NCBI GenBank assembly: GCA_013331225.1
Contig: DUGV01000038.1
Location: forward strand, 1-6,047
Direction: 5' to 3'
Source of the DNA: Methanolinea sp.
GTDB lineage: Archaea; Halobacteriota; Methanomicrobia; Methanomicrobiales; Methanospirillaceae
Length of the DNA: 6,047 nt
Both the position numbers and the translations under genes were made by a program. Numbering within the stretch: the first letter of the stretch is position 1; the number at the start of each line of letters is the position of its first letter. The notes under the pieces were generated by a model. The model was not told the DNA's origin. It saw nothing but the letters and a program-made list of their open reading frames with translations, and searched no databases. Of the stretch, positions 1 through 4,913 are shown one piece after another.

Positions 1-130
1 AGAGAGCCCCCTCTACGACAGCTCCTCTGATCTCTTCAGCAGCGATCCCGCGGCAGTCGGATGGGGCGAGGATCTGTTCCAGCATTACCGGAAACGAAGC
101 ACGGAACTCGACATCTCGGCCTTTTTTTAA
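1..130 (+). CDS. C-terminal end of a FilR1-type (DUF1724) winged-helix transcriptional regulator, 5' truncated
   Basis: An open frame enters from the left edge (first whole codon at base 2) and ends at TAA 128-130, leaving 42 residues. The visible tail has YDSSSDLFSSD, then AVGWGEDLFQHYRKRS. This resembles the end of the FilR1/DUF1724 domain of archaeal regulators, where a YD...DL stretch is followed by WGEELFEYY-like residues. In that family an N-terminal winged helix binds DNA and the C-terminal domain is thought to sense a ligand or state. The DNA-binding half lies outside the window, so the regulator class rests on this tail alone. The last codons (TTT TTT TAA) form an oligo-T tract that may also help end transcription. 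The gene converges on the LysE-family gene, with 38 bases between the stop codons. Confidence 0.6.
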   Translation, partial: ESPLYDSSSDLFSSDPAAVGWGEDLFQHYRKRSTELDISAFF

Positions 131-151
131 GGACTGCCCTGGCAGGAGTCC
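131..151. terminator. Hairpin between convergent genes, possible terminator
   Basis: GGACT (131-135) pairs with AGTCC (147-151). Inside this, CCT (138-140) pairs with AGG (144-146) after a two-base bulge. The hairpin begins directly after the regulator's stop codon and follows the T-run at 122-128. It has no T-tract on its 3' side on either strand, so it is only a weak terminator candidate. Its placement between two converging genes is the main argument for it. Confidence 0.25.
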
Positions 152-168
152 GGCCCCGGCAATCCTGG

Positions 169-816
169 TTAACAGGCCGAGATCCACGCAAATGCTGTTG
201 CCAGGTAATATGCGCCAAAAACAAGGAGGAACGCGCCGCAGCCGCGCAATATCCAGGCATATACCCGCTCGTCAAAGACCCGCCGTCCCTGGTGCACGCT
301 TGTTGATACGATGGTGTACCACCCGAAATCAGCTGACCAGTGCCCTATCAGGAATGCGAGGGCAAACGGGAACGCCTTTTGGGCCGCGGCAAGGACCAGT
401 GCGCTGCCGACCGAGAACCACCACATCCAGAAATACGGGTTTGAAACGCTGGTGAGGGCTCCTGCGAGATAAGGATTTGTGACTGCCTGTTCCGTCTTCC
501 CCTCCGGCATCGCATTTCCTGCCCCCCTGATGGTCAAGAATCCAAAGACCAGGAGCGCAATGCCCCCTACTGCCGCTATGAACGCCGTATACTCCTGCAA
601 TGCGTTCACCGAGCCAAGACCAATGATGATAAGGAGAAATATTGCCGCCTCGACGACCGCATGTCCTGCCATGACGCGGGGGCCCGTGCTCCACCCGCCC
701 CTTGCCGATGAGTTGATGGTGGCAACGAGCGTTGGGCCAGGGACAAGCGCCCCGGTAAGACCGATGATAAGGCCCAGGAGGAATGTCTGAAGCATGGGGT
801 GATATCGTTCCTGCAT
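169..816 (-). CDS. LysE/RhtB family transporter (amino acid or metabolite exporter)
   Basis: This 215-residue integral membrane protein has the length and layout of the LysE/RhtB exporter superfamily, whose members push amino acids or related small molecules out of the cell. The N-terminal helix carries VPGPTLVATINSSARGG (residues 25-41), the family's Pro-Gly-Pro motif after helix 1, followed by G45 and G51. A second signature, SNPYFWMWW (125-133), sits before helix 4. About six hydrophobic segments are visible, near 9-30, 50-70, 77-97, 115-145, 150-172 and 187-212. The start at M1 (814-816) has no strong ribosome binding site. M8 (793-795), just before LQTFLLG, is a good alternative because the family usually begins close to that point. 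The gene ends in TAA and stands alone, divergent from the uracil-DNA glycosylase gene. The substrate cannot be read from the sequence. Confidence 0.88.
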   Translation of the reverse strand: MQERYHPMLQTFLLGLIIGLTGALVPGPTLVATINSSARGGWSTGPRVMAGHAVVEAAIFLLIIIGLGSVNALQEYTAFIAAVGGIALLVFGFLTIRGAGNAMPEGKTEQAVTNPYLAGALTSVSNPYFWMWWFSVGSALVLAAAQKAFPFALAFLIGHWSADFGWYTIVSTSVHQGRRVFDERVYAWILRGCGAFLLVFGAYYLATAFAWISAC

Positions 817-1010
817 GATATTTGCCCCGTGAGGTTATGGGGTATTTGGTCTCCCCGTGCCCTGGGATTGCTGCCACGGATCCGGATTATTCCCTGTCCC
901 ATGCCGGCTTGAATCGAAGCATCCTTGCCCCATGCAATTCCACCATTCCTTCATGCAAGAGGTATTTTCCCACCCGATGAATCCCATCCCACATCCCCTG
1001 GATTGCCTTA

Positions 1011-1021
1011 TGTACTGTACA
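1011..1021. promoter_or_regulatory. Odd palindrome in the UDG promoter region
   Basis: TGTAC-T-GTACA is a perfect inverted repeat with one central base. It lies 23-33 bases before the glycosylase start codon. It overlaps a TATA-like stretch (CTTATGTA, 1007-1014), a position where a bound protein would block TBP or polymerase. It could be an operator, but a palindrome this short may also arise by chance. Confidence 0.3.
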
Positions 1022-1032
1022 TGCCACCCCAT

Positions 1033-1037
1033 GGTGA
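1033..1037 (+). promoter_or_regulatory. Ribosome binding site of the uracil-DNA glycosylase gene
   Basis: GGTGA matches the archaeal Shine-Dalgarno core and lies six bases before ATG 1044. It supports that start over later in-frame ATG codons, such as the one at residue 13. Confidence 0.6.
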
Positions 1038-1043
1038 CCCTCT

Positions 1044-1655
1044 ATGCCCAATGACAATGGCGGCTCTCCGGTCCTGGCTATGGCGACGCTTGCAGGGGAG
1101 ATTGCGTCCTGCCGGAAATGTCCGCTCTGCGCCTCGCGGACGAAAACGGTCCCGGGTGAAGGGCCGGTTCCCTGCCGTGTGATGCTGGTTGGAGAAGGGC
1201 CGGGCAGGAAGGAGGATGAGACAGGGAAACCGTTCGTCGGCCGGGCCGGCGCAATCCTCTCTGGTCTCCTCGAAGAAATTGGCCTCTCCCGGGAAGAGGT
1301 GTTCATCACGAGCGTAGTGAAGTGCCGTCCGCCGAAAAACCGCTCTCCAAAAAGGGACGAGATCGCTGCATGCATGCCCTATCTCGGACTGCAAATCGCT
1401 CACCTCTCACCCGAAGTACTTGTCCCGATGGGGCAGGTCGCCGCCAAGGCGATACTGGAACACTTCGGCCTGCCCTTTCCATCATACAGGGAGGTGAGGG
1501 GGAGGGAATACGGTGTCCCTTGCAATGCCGGGGACCGGGAGCTCGTAATCATCCCTGTATACCACCCGGCGGTGATCACCCACAACCCGCCGGCCCGGTC
1601 AGCGCTCGAAGAGGACTTCCAGAGGCTTAAGACTGTCCTCCGGGCCAGCCGGTGA
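1044..1655 (+). CDS. Family 4 uracil-DNA glycosylase (4Fe-4S)
   Basis: This 203-residue enzyme should cut uracil out of DNA and so start base excision repair of deaminated cytosine. It has the full set of family 4 marks. Cysteines C23, C26, C94 and C110 fit the iron-sulfur ligand pattern (CxxC near the N-terminus, then KCRPP, then a cysteine 16 residues later). The uracil-binding motif is GEGPGRKED (50-58), followed by GKPFVGRAG (61-69). The C-terminal motif is VYHPAVITHNP (172-182), with H174. The length is normal for the family. The start is supported by GGTGA six bases upstream. The gene ends in TGA at 1653-1655 and appears to be a single transcription unit, divergent from the exporter and convergent with the lipoprotein gene. 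Families 4 and 5 are related, but the GEGPGxxED and KCRPP motifs favour family 4. Confidence 0.94.
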   Translation: MPNDNGGSPVLAMATLAGEIASCRKCPLCASRTKTVPGEGPVPCRVMLVGEGPGRKEDETGKPFVGRAGAILSGLLEEIGLSREEVFITSVVKCRPPKNRSPKRDEIAACMPYLGLQIAHLSPEVLVPMGQVAAKAILEHFGLPFPSYREVRGREYGVPCNAGDRELVIIPVYHPAVITHNPPARSALEEDFQRLKTVLRASR

Positions 1656-1712
1656 ATTGAGGGATCCACGCAGATTGTTCCATTCCCAGGAAAAATGAGG
1701 TTATTGAGGATA

Positions 1713-1732
1713 AGAGTGAGACCCCACACTCT
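1713..1732. terminator. Hairpin between convergent UDG and lipoprotein genes
   Basis: AGAGTG (1713-1718) and CACTCT (1727-1732) form a six-base perfect stem with an eight-base loop. It lies 57 bases past the glycosylase stop and 7 bases past the lipoprotein stop. The bases after it on the plus strand are pyrimidine-rich (CCCTTCTTC) but contain no long T-run. It is a plausible shared terminator with weak support. Confidence 0.3.
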
Positions 1733-1739
1733 CCCTTCT

Positions 1740-2414
1740 TCAGGTAATTTTTGAAGCCGCCTTTTTCGCAAGGTCAAGAGCAAGGTTCTCCCCTGCGCCC
1801 GTCCCGATGACCATGATCATCTCGTGCACTTCTCCCTTCCCGAAGATGACGAGATAGCCTTCAACAGCGTCCCCTGTCGAGGGGAACCTGAACCTGTATG
1901 CTGCGCTCGCATCACCGAGGGGAGGGGCTTTTAGCGCGATGATATCTGCTGCCATAATTTCGGGGAACTGGTCGGCGAGGACAGCGTCCAGCGTCTCCTC
2001 CGTCGCATGCCCAGAATACCGCGAGATCGTCTGGTCGACAAGGGTGGAGTTTTCCGCGTCTCCTGTTACCATCGAGACAGAGTATCCCTCGAGGTAACAG
2101 AATTCACCGTCCGGGCAATCCTCGGCTCCGGGAAGCATCTCCCCCTCATAAATGAGAGAATATCCGTCCGGGAGATCGGCAGCTTCCAGAACCAGTGCCC
2201 TGAGCGGGGCTGTAGGGGAAGCGCTGGGGGGAGTTCCCACATCTGTCGCAACCGCGGTTGCCTGCGCGGTTTCGGTTGCTGTGGCAGCAGGTCCCGGGAC
2301 CTGAGTCGTTTGTTGGGGCATGACATTTGAGCCGGGAGCGCTTGATGTGCATCCCGCCGCGAACGCGAGCACCGTGGCAAGCGCGAGGAGAACCAGCATA
2401 CATGATCTTTCCAT
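1740..2414 (-). CDS. Secreted lipoprotein of unknown function
   Basis: The 224-residue product starts MERSCMLVLLALATV and has a lipobox ending AAGC, with C22 as the lipidation site, so it should be anchored on the outer face of the cytoplasmic membrane. Residues 23-70 are a low-complexity Thr/Ala/Pro/Gln linker typical of archaeal surface proteins. Residues 71-224 form one globular domain with no recognised catalytic motif. It begins LRALVLEAADLPDGYSLIYE, contains APPLGDASAAYRFRF (163-177), and ends in an amphipathic helix (ENLALDLAKKAASKI). C100 and C106 could form a disulfide. The frame is open 21 codons further upstream, but AGGAAG six bases before ATG 2412-2414 and the fit of the signal peptide favour this start. 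The stop is TGA. The PPLGD...Y.F pattern is seen in various prokaryotic lipoproteins (recalled, not searched). No function is assigned. Confidence 0.82.
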   Translation of the reverse strand: MERSCMLVLLALATVLAFAAGCTSSAPGSNVMPQQTTQVPGPAATATETAQATAVATDVGTPPSASPTAPLRALVLEAADLPDGYSLIYEGEMLPGAEDCPDGEFCYLEGYSVSMVTGDAENSTLVDQTISRYSGHATEETLDAVLADQFPEIMAADIIALKAPPLGDASAAYRFRFPSTGDAVEGYLVIFGKGEVHEMIMVIGTGAGENLALDLAKKAASKIT

Positions 2415-2420
2415 GAGAAT

Positions 2421-2426
2421 CTTCCT
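2421..2426 (-). promoter_or_regulatory. Ribosome binding site fixing the lipoprotein start
   Basis: On the minus strand AGGAAG lies six bases before ATG 2412-2414. It favours this start over the upstream in-frame ATG at 2475-2477, which would put a charged 21-residue extension ahead of the signal peptide. Confidence 0.5.
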
Positions 2427-2453
2427 GTGGTAACGGCATTTGCGAGTAGGAGG

Positions 2454-2489
2454 AAAAATTTGTTTTGGTATGTCCATAGACCAAAAAAA
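2454..2489 (-). terminator. Hairpin and T-runs downstream of marC-like gene
   Basis: Read on the minus strand, a seven-base T-run (2489-2483) enters an inverted repeat with arms TTTTGG and CCAAAA (2486-2481 / 2468-2463). Inner arms TATG/CATA and a GA bulge sit within it. It is followed by AAATTTTT (2461-2454). Oligo-T tracts are the main archaeal termination signal, so this 36-base block likely ends the MarC transcript. The AT-rich 3' part may also serve as the promoter of the lipoprotein gene, whose start is about 40 bases further on. Confidence 0.45.
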
Positions 2490-2524
2490 GGCACATGAGG
2501 GTATTTCTCGATACGCTGGACATT

Positions 2525-3148
2525 TTAATCCATGACATGGGCCAGGATATCGGGCATCGCATCCGAGATCCCGTTCAGGATGAACTGTATCGCGATGGCG
2601 AGTACAAATACGGCAAGAAACTTGGTGATAATCCGCAACTCCTGATCGCCGATGAAACGGAGTATCCGCGATGAGTACTTCATCGCGATGTACGATGCCC
2701 CGATTGCGACCAGCACCGCAACTATCACGAGCAGGTTCTCGAGAATGCCAATGGCCTGGGACGAGATAAGGATCACCACCGTGATCGTCCCGGCACCGCA
2801 GGTGAGCGGGAATGCAAGCGGTACCACGGCGATGTTTTCGAGTTCTTCCGGAGAATACACCTCCTTTTTTGCCGTCAGCATCCCGGTTGCAAACGAGACA
2901 AGGAGGATGCCGCCGGCGATCTTGAACGCGGGGATGGTGAGCCCTAGGACCGTGAAGATGACCTGGCCGGTGAGAGCAAAGAATATCAGCACCACAAGTG
3001 ATATGCGAAGCGAGTTGAGCATCACCTCCCTCTGCTGTTCCGGGGTGAACCTCTCAGTCAGGATAGAGAAGACCGCCGCGGTGCTGACAGGATTCATGAT
3101 CGCGATGATCGAGGTGATAGCGACAATAAGGAACTCGATGGCAGACAT
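2525..3148 (-). CDS. MarC family integral membrane protein (UPF0056)
   Basis: This 207-residue protein has the length and six-helix pattern of the MarC/UPF0056 family. MarC was once linked to multiple antibiotic resistance, but that role was later withdrawn. The family is now usually described as putative transporters, and the substrate is unknown. Signatures include AIMNPVSTAAVFSIL (16-30), FKIAGGILLVSFATGM (75-90) and AVVPLAFPLTCGAGTIT (107-123). The C-terminal half ends in ITKFLAVFVLAIAIQFILNGI. In the third motif, most relatives I recall read GPGAI where this one has CGAGTI. ATG 3146-3148 is preceded by GGTAGGA, with about ten bases between AGGA and the start, and by a good TATA box. The stop is TAA at 2525-2527. 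Spacing to both neighbours exceeds 100 bases, and terminator-like sequence lies on both sides, so it is probably transcribed alone. Confidence 0.92.
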   Translation of the reverse strand: MSAIEFLIVAITSIIAIMNPVSTAAVFSILTERFTPEQQREVMLNSLRISLVVLIFFALTGQVIFTVLGLTIPAFKIAGGILLVSFATGMLTAKKEVYSPEELENIAVVPLAFPLTCGAGTITVVILISSQAIGILENLLVIVAVLVAIGASYIAMKYSSRILRFIGDQELRIITKFLAVFVLAIAIQFILNGISDAMPDILAHVMD

Positions 3149-3185
3149 ATCTTTTGAGTCCTACCAGGGCATGGGCCGAAGAGCA

Positions 3186-3199
3186 GATATACCTTTTGA
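3186..3199 (-). promoter_or_regulatory. Archaeal promoter of the marC-like gene
   Basis: On the minus strand the sequence reads TCAAAAGG followed by TATATC, which fits a purine-rich BRE next to a TATA box. The TATA centre (about 3188) predicts a transcription start near 3162. That gives a leader of about 14 bases; the AGGA at 3162-3159 would sit at its very 5' end. Confidence 0.5.
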
Positions 3200-3221
3200 C
3201 CCCTCCAGGAAGGCGTTATTC

Positions 3222-3236
3222 AAAAAAAAGAGTTTT
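3222..3236 (-). terminator. Oligo-T terminator of the small membrane protein gene
   Basis: On the minus strand, AAAAA CTC TTTTTTTT lies 15-29 bases past the stop of the gene at 3251-3628. The eight-T run is a typical archaeal termination signal. The preceding A-run could fold with it into a short A/T stem. Confidence 0.5.
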
Positions 3237-3250
3237 TAGGGGCCTTGGTG

Positions 3251-3628
3251 TCAGGATTTCCCGAAATACGCTTTCACGTTCGCCTGGAAGAGGTACCAGA
3301 GGATGATCGCAGAAATGATGATGCTGATGAGCCCGGACATCCAGTCCGAGAAGAGAGTGATGATCCCCATGACGAGGCTTATGATCGTGATGATGACGCC
3401 CACTGTCCACACCCAGCCCCATGCCTTGAAGCAGCCGATCCCAAGGAGGATCTCGATGATTCCGATGATGATCAGGACAAAGCCCAGCGCCAGTCCTATC
3501 ACTCCTCCAATAGGGCCGGCAATCACCGCACCGAGAGCGGCAAGGCCAAGCCCGGCAAGTAACATGAGCAATCCTCCAATAATCCAGAGGATACCAATTA
3601 TTGTGACTCCTAATGGTCTGTCTGCCAT
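3251..3628 (-). CDS. Small four-helix membrane protein, function unknown
   Basis: The product has 125 residues and is almost wholly hydrophobic. It starts MADRPLGVTIIGILWIIGG, an opening shared by a group of small archaeal and bacterial membrane proteins with no known role (recalled, not searched). Predicted membrane segments lie near 7-35 (long, possibly with a re-entrant Ala/Gly-rich part), 41-66, 73-93 and 97-114. The loop after helix 2 has CFKAWGWVW, and the C-terminus WYLFQANVKAYFGKS is amphipathic. An open frame continues 25 codons upstream, but that extension is polar and unlike the family. A TATA box 26-27 bases before ATG 3626-3628 puts the predicted transcription start on or next to this codon, so the mRNA is probably leaderless. 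That also explains the lack of a ribosome binding site. The stop is TGA. Confidence 0.8.
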   Translation of the reverse strand: MADRPLGVTIIGILWIIGGLLMLLAGLGLAALGAVIAGPIGGVIGLALGFVLIIIGIIEILLGIGCFKAWGWVWTVGVIITIISLVMGIITLFSDWMSGLISIIISAIILWYLFQANVKAYFGKS

Positions 3629-3650
3629 ATGTGTGGCTTTACAGCAGGAG

Positions 3651-3658
3651 ATAATAAA
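3651..3658 (-). promoter_or_regulatory. TATA box implying a leaderless transcript
   Basis: The minus strand reads TTTATTAT, centred about 26.5 bases before the A of ATG 3628. This is the normal TATA-to-start distance in archaea, so transcription should begin at the start codon itself. It fits the missing ribosome binding site and helps decide the start. Confidence 0.55.
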
Positions 3659-3779
3659 AGTATGGGCGCGGAAGGAGAGACGATTCGCTGGCGTTCGATC
3701 CATCCCCCCGGAAGTGGCATTGCTGTTCGAATTGAGGAGGTGGTTGAAGAATATCGGATTGTCCTTTCACCCGGAACGG

Positions 3780-4574
3780 TTATCTCTTGTTCCTCCGCCT
3801 TGAATAGATCATTCCGCCCTGCACAGGACATACATCAATACAGCGCCCGCAGAGATAACACTCATTCCCTTCATGGCCTGAAAGAACCTTGCCGGTGGGA
3901 CACACATCATCGCATTTTCTGCAGTCTTTACAGGCAGCTGTTTTCACTACGCAAAAGTGACTCCTCCAGGCGGCAAGAGACATCAGCGCTCCATAAGGGC
4001 AGGCAAACCGGCAGAATGGCCGGTAAAACATTACAGACAGCACCACGAGAGCAAGGAACAGGAAGGCTGGGATACTCCATCCTCCAAAGAGGAATACATC
4101 CAGTACTCCTCGCATCAGGATGAGATTGAGAAAAAAGAGGTGGATTACCATCATGAACGCGAGGACTATGAACACTGCAATGAGCACTCCACTGACAACA
4201 AGGAGAAGACCCTATTGCCTGAACTTCCATTTTTTTATAGGAATGAAGTAAGGGAGTTCCTGGATCGCACCGATAGGGCAGGCATACCCACAAAAACTTC
4301 TCCCCAGCGCCAGCGTCGCGATGACGAAGAATGAGAACACTGCGATGATAACCGGGATGGCGGCATCAAACTCTTTCATCTGGTAAAGGCTTGCGGGGAA
4401 AAAGAGTGGTGTCATCGGCGTAAAGAGCAGGATGCCGGAGAGGAGGGAACCTGTGAGAAATACAATCCTTACCCTTACCGGGAATCTTGACTTATAAAGA
4501 AGATATGGTTCTACGACGGTTAAAATAATCCCATATAAAAAACCCAGGATTCTTGGAGCCCCTTCGAGTGGCAT
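3780..4574 (-). CDS. NapH/MauN-like 4Fe-4S membrane protein, interrupted by an in-frame TAG
   Basis: Read through, the frame gives 264 codons with a TAG at codon 121 (4212-4214). The first part (codons 1-120) has about three membrane helices and the first CxxxCP site, GRSFCGYACPIGAIQEL (91-107). After TAG the same frame resumes GLLLVVSGVLIAVF and has further helices (about 122-153 and 161-184). Next comes a second site, RPFCRFACPYGAL (185-197), then two complete ferredoxin motifs: C215-C218-C221-C225P and C239-C242-C245-C249P. This order is that of NapH-like proteins, which pass electrons between the membrane quinone or cofactor pool and redox partners. Both halves are needed for one such protein. 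The downstream half has no convincing start signal of its own; its first candidate is GTG 4185-4187, without a proper ribosome binding site. Stop is TAA at 3780-3782. No clear ribosome binding site precedes ATG 4574, so the N-terminus is uncertain. It may be a pseudogene, a sequencing error or a decoded UAG. Confidence 0.8.
4212..4214 (-). other. In-frame TAG codon inside the NapH-like gene
   Basis: The minus strand reads AAG TTC AGG CAA TAG GGT CTT between two parts of one continuous frame. The position corresponds to the basic loop after KKWKFRQ, just before a membrane helix, where relatives could carry Lys, Gln, Leu or Trp. All of these are one base from TAG. No base is inserted or lost, since the frame is identical on both sides. 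Confidence 0.85.
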
Positions 4575-4613
4575 TCAAGAGTATTTCGGCAGAATGAATC
4601 GAAATAGCCTTTG

Positions 4614-4623
4614 GTATGCATAC
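4614..4623. repeat. Ten-base perfect palindrome
   Basis: GTATGCATAC is self-complementary. It lies 40-49 bases before the NapH-like start and just beside the larger inverted repeat at 4631-4666. It may be an operator half of this regulatory region, but a ten-base palindrome alone is weak evidence. Confidence 0.3.
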
Positions 4624-4630
4624 GCGAACG

Positions 4631-4666
4631 GACACCAATGATGTTTTTATTACATTCATTGGTCTC
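4631..4666. promoter_or_regulatory. Long inverted repeat with AT-rich centre, operator candidate
   Basis: ACCAATGA (4634-4641) and TCATTGGT (4656-4663) are perfect eight-base arms. They extend outward through a C/C mismatch to GA/TC and inward through TGT/ACA with one bulged T. The centre is TTTTATT, which resembles a TATA box on the plus strand. It lies in the divergent region between the NapH-like gene (57 bases away) and the ABC exporter. It could be a repressor site covering a promoter, or an RNA hairpin. Confidence 0.45.
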
Positions 4667-4766
4667 AGGATTTTTGCCTCATTTTCCACTGGAAACTTCA
4701 ATTTATTTTCCATTCCATTTTCATAACTTTCTAACCTTGTTACACGACAGATAAGAAGCGCATCCC

Positions 4767-4775
4767 TTTAAATAA
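4767..4775 (+). promoter_or_regulatory. TATA box, candidate promoter of the ABC exporter
   Basis: TTTAAATAA fits the archaeal TATA consensus. A transcription start about 26 bases downstream (near 4797) would give a leader of roughly 64 bases before the exporter's start at 4861. That leader would include a short hairpin and the 31-codon reading frame. Confidence 0.4.
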
Positions 4776-4817
4776 CAATCAAATGCAGGGAAGAAAAGAT
4801 CTCGAGGTGCAGATCGA

Positions 4818-4913
4818 TTGAACTCATATGAATTTAAAGTGGGAGAACAAAGGATGAACGTTGAACCGCATAAAACGATTCGTCCAGACCATGATTACCC
4901 GGTTCATTCCTGA
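4818..4913 (+). CDS. Possible 31-residue small protein or leader peptide overlapping the ABC exporter start
   Basis: A frame opens at TTG 4818, eight bases after GAGGTG (4804-4809), the best ribosome binding site in this region. It runs 31 codons to TGA 4911-4913. The product begins (M)NSYEFKVGEQRMNVEPH, is charged and histidine-rich, and has no membrane segment or signal peptide. An internal ATG (4854) also has GGGAG eight bases upstream. The frame overlaps the exporter's first 17-18 codons in another frame, so translation could be coupled. It may be a regulatory leader peptide or a small partner protein. It could also mark the true exporter N-terminus separated by a frameshift, or be chance. 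I do not recognise it. Confidence 0.28.
   Translation: MNSYEFKVGEQRMNVEPHKTIRPDHDYPVHS

Noticed and set aside
329..902. Overlapping frames on both strands within and upstream of the LysE-family gene
   Set aside because: They are shadows of the strongly supported LysE-family frame, with Arg/Pro/His-rich random-looking products.
817..1043. Possible RNA gene or riboswitch in the divergent intergenic region
   Set aside because: It is C-rich with scattered CCCATG-like repeats, but I could not find a consistent paired structure or a known RNA motif.
2470..2529. Nineteen-codon plus-strand frame downstream of an AGGAGG at 2448-2453
   Set aside because: The ribosome site is 16 bases from the ATG, too far. 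The stretch is better explained as the MarC terminator region, and the product looks random.
3303..3803. Long plus-strand frames opposite the small membrane protein gene (3245-3562 and 3303-3803)
   Set aside because: They are Asp/Arg-rich or Met/Ile-rich antisense shadows of hydrophobic codons and show no family resemblance.
4531..4545. TATA-like TTTTTTATATGG on the minus strand inside the NapH-like N-terminal codons
   Set aside because: No in-frame ATG, GTG or TTG occurs soon after the predicted start, so it would not serve a sensible shorter NapH product. It is probably AT-rich coding sequence.
4492..4713. Minus-strand 73-codon frame overlapping the NapH-like N-terminus
   Set aside because: It has no ribosome site, no membrane helices or recognisable motif, and overlaps the better-supported frame. 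It does not look like a frameshifted NapH N-terminus.
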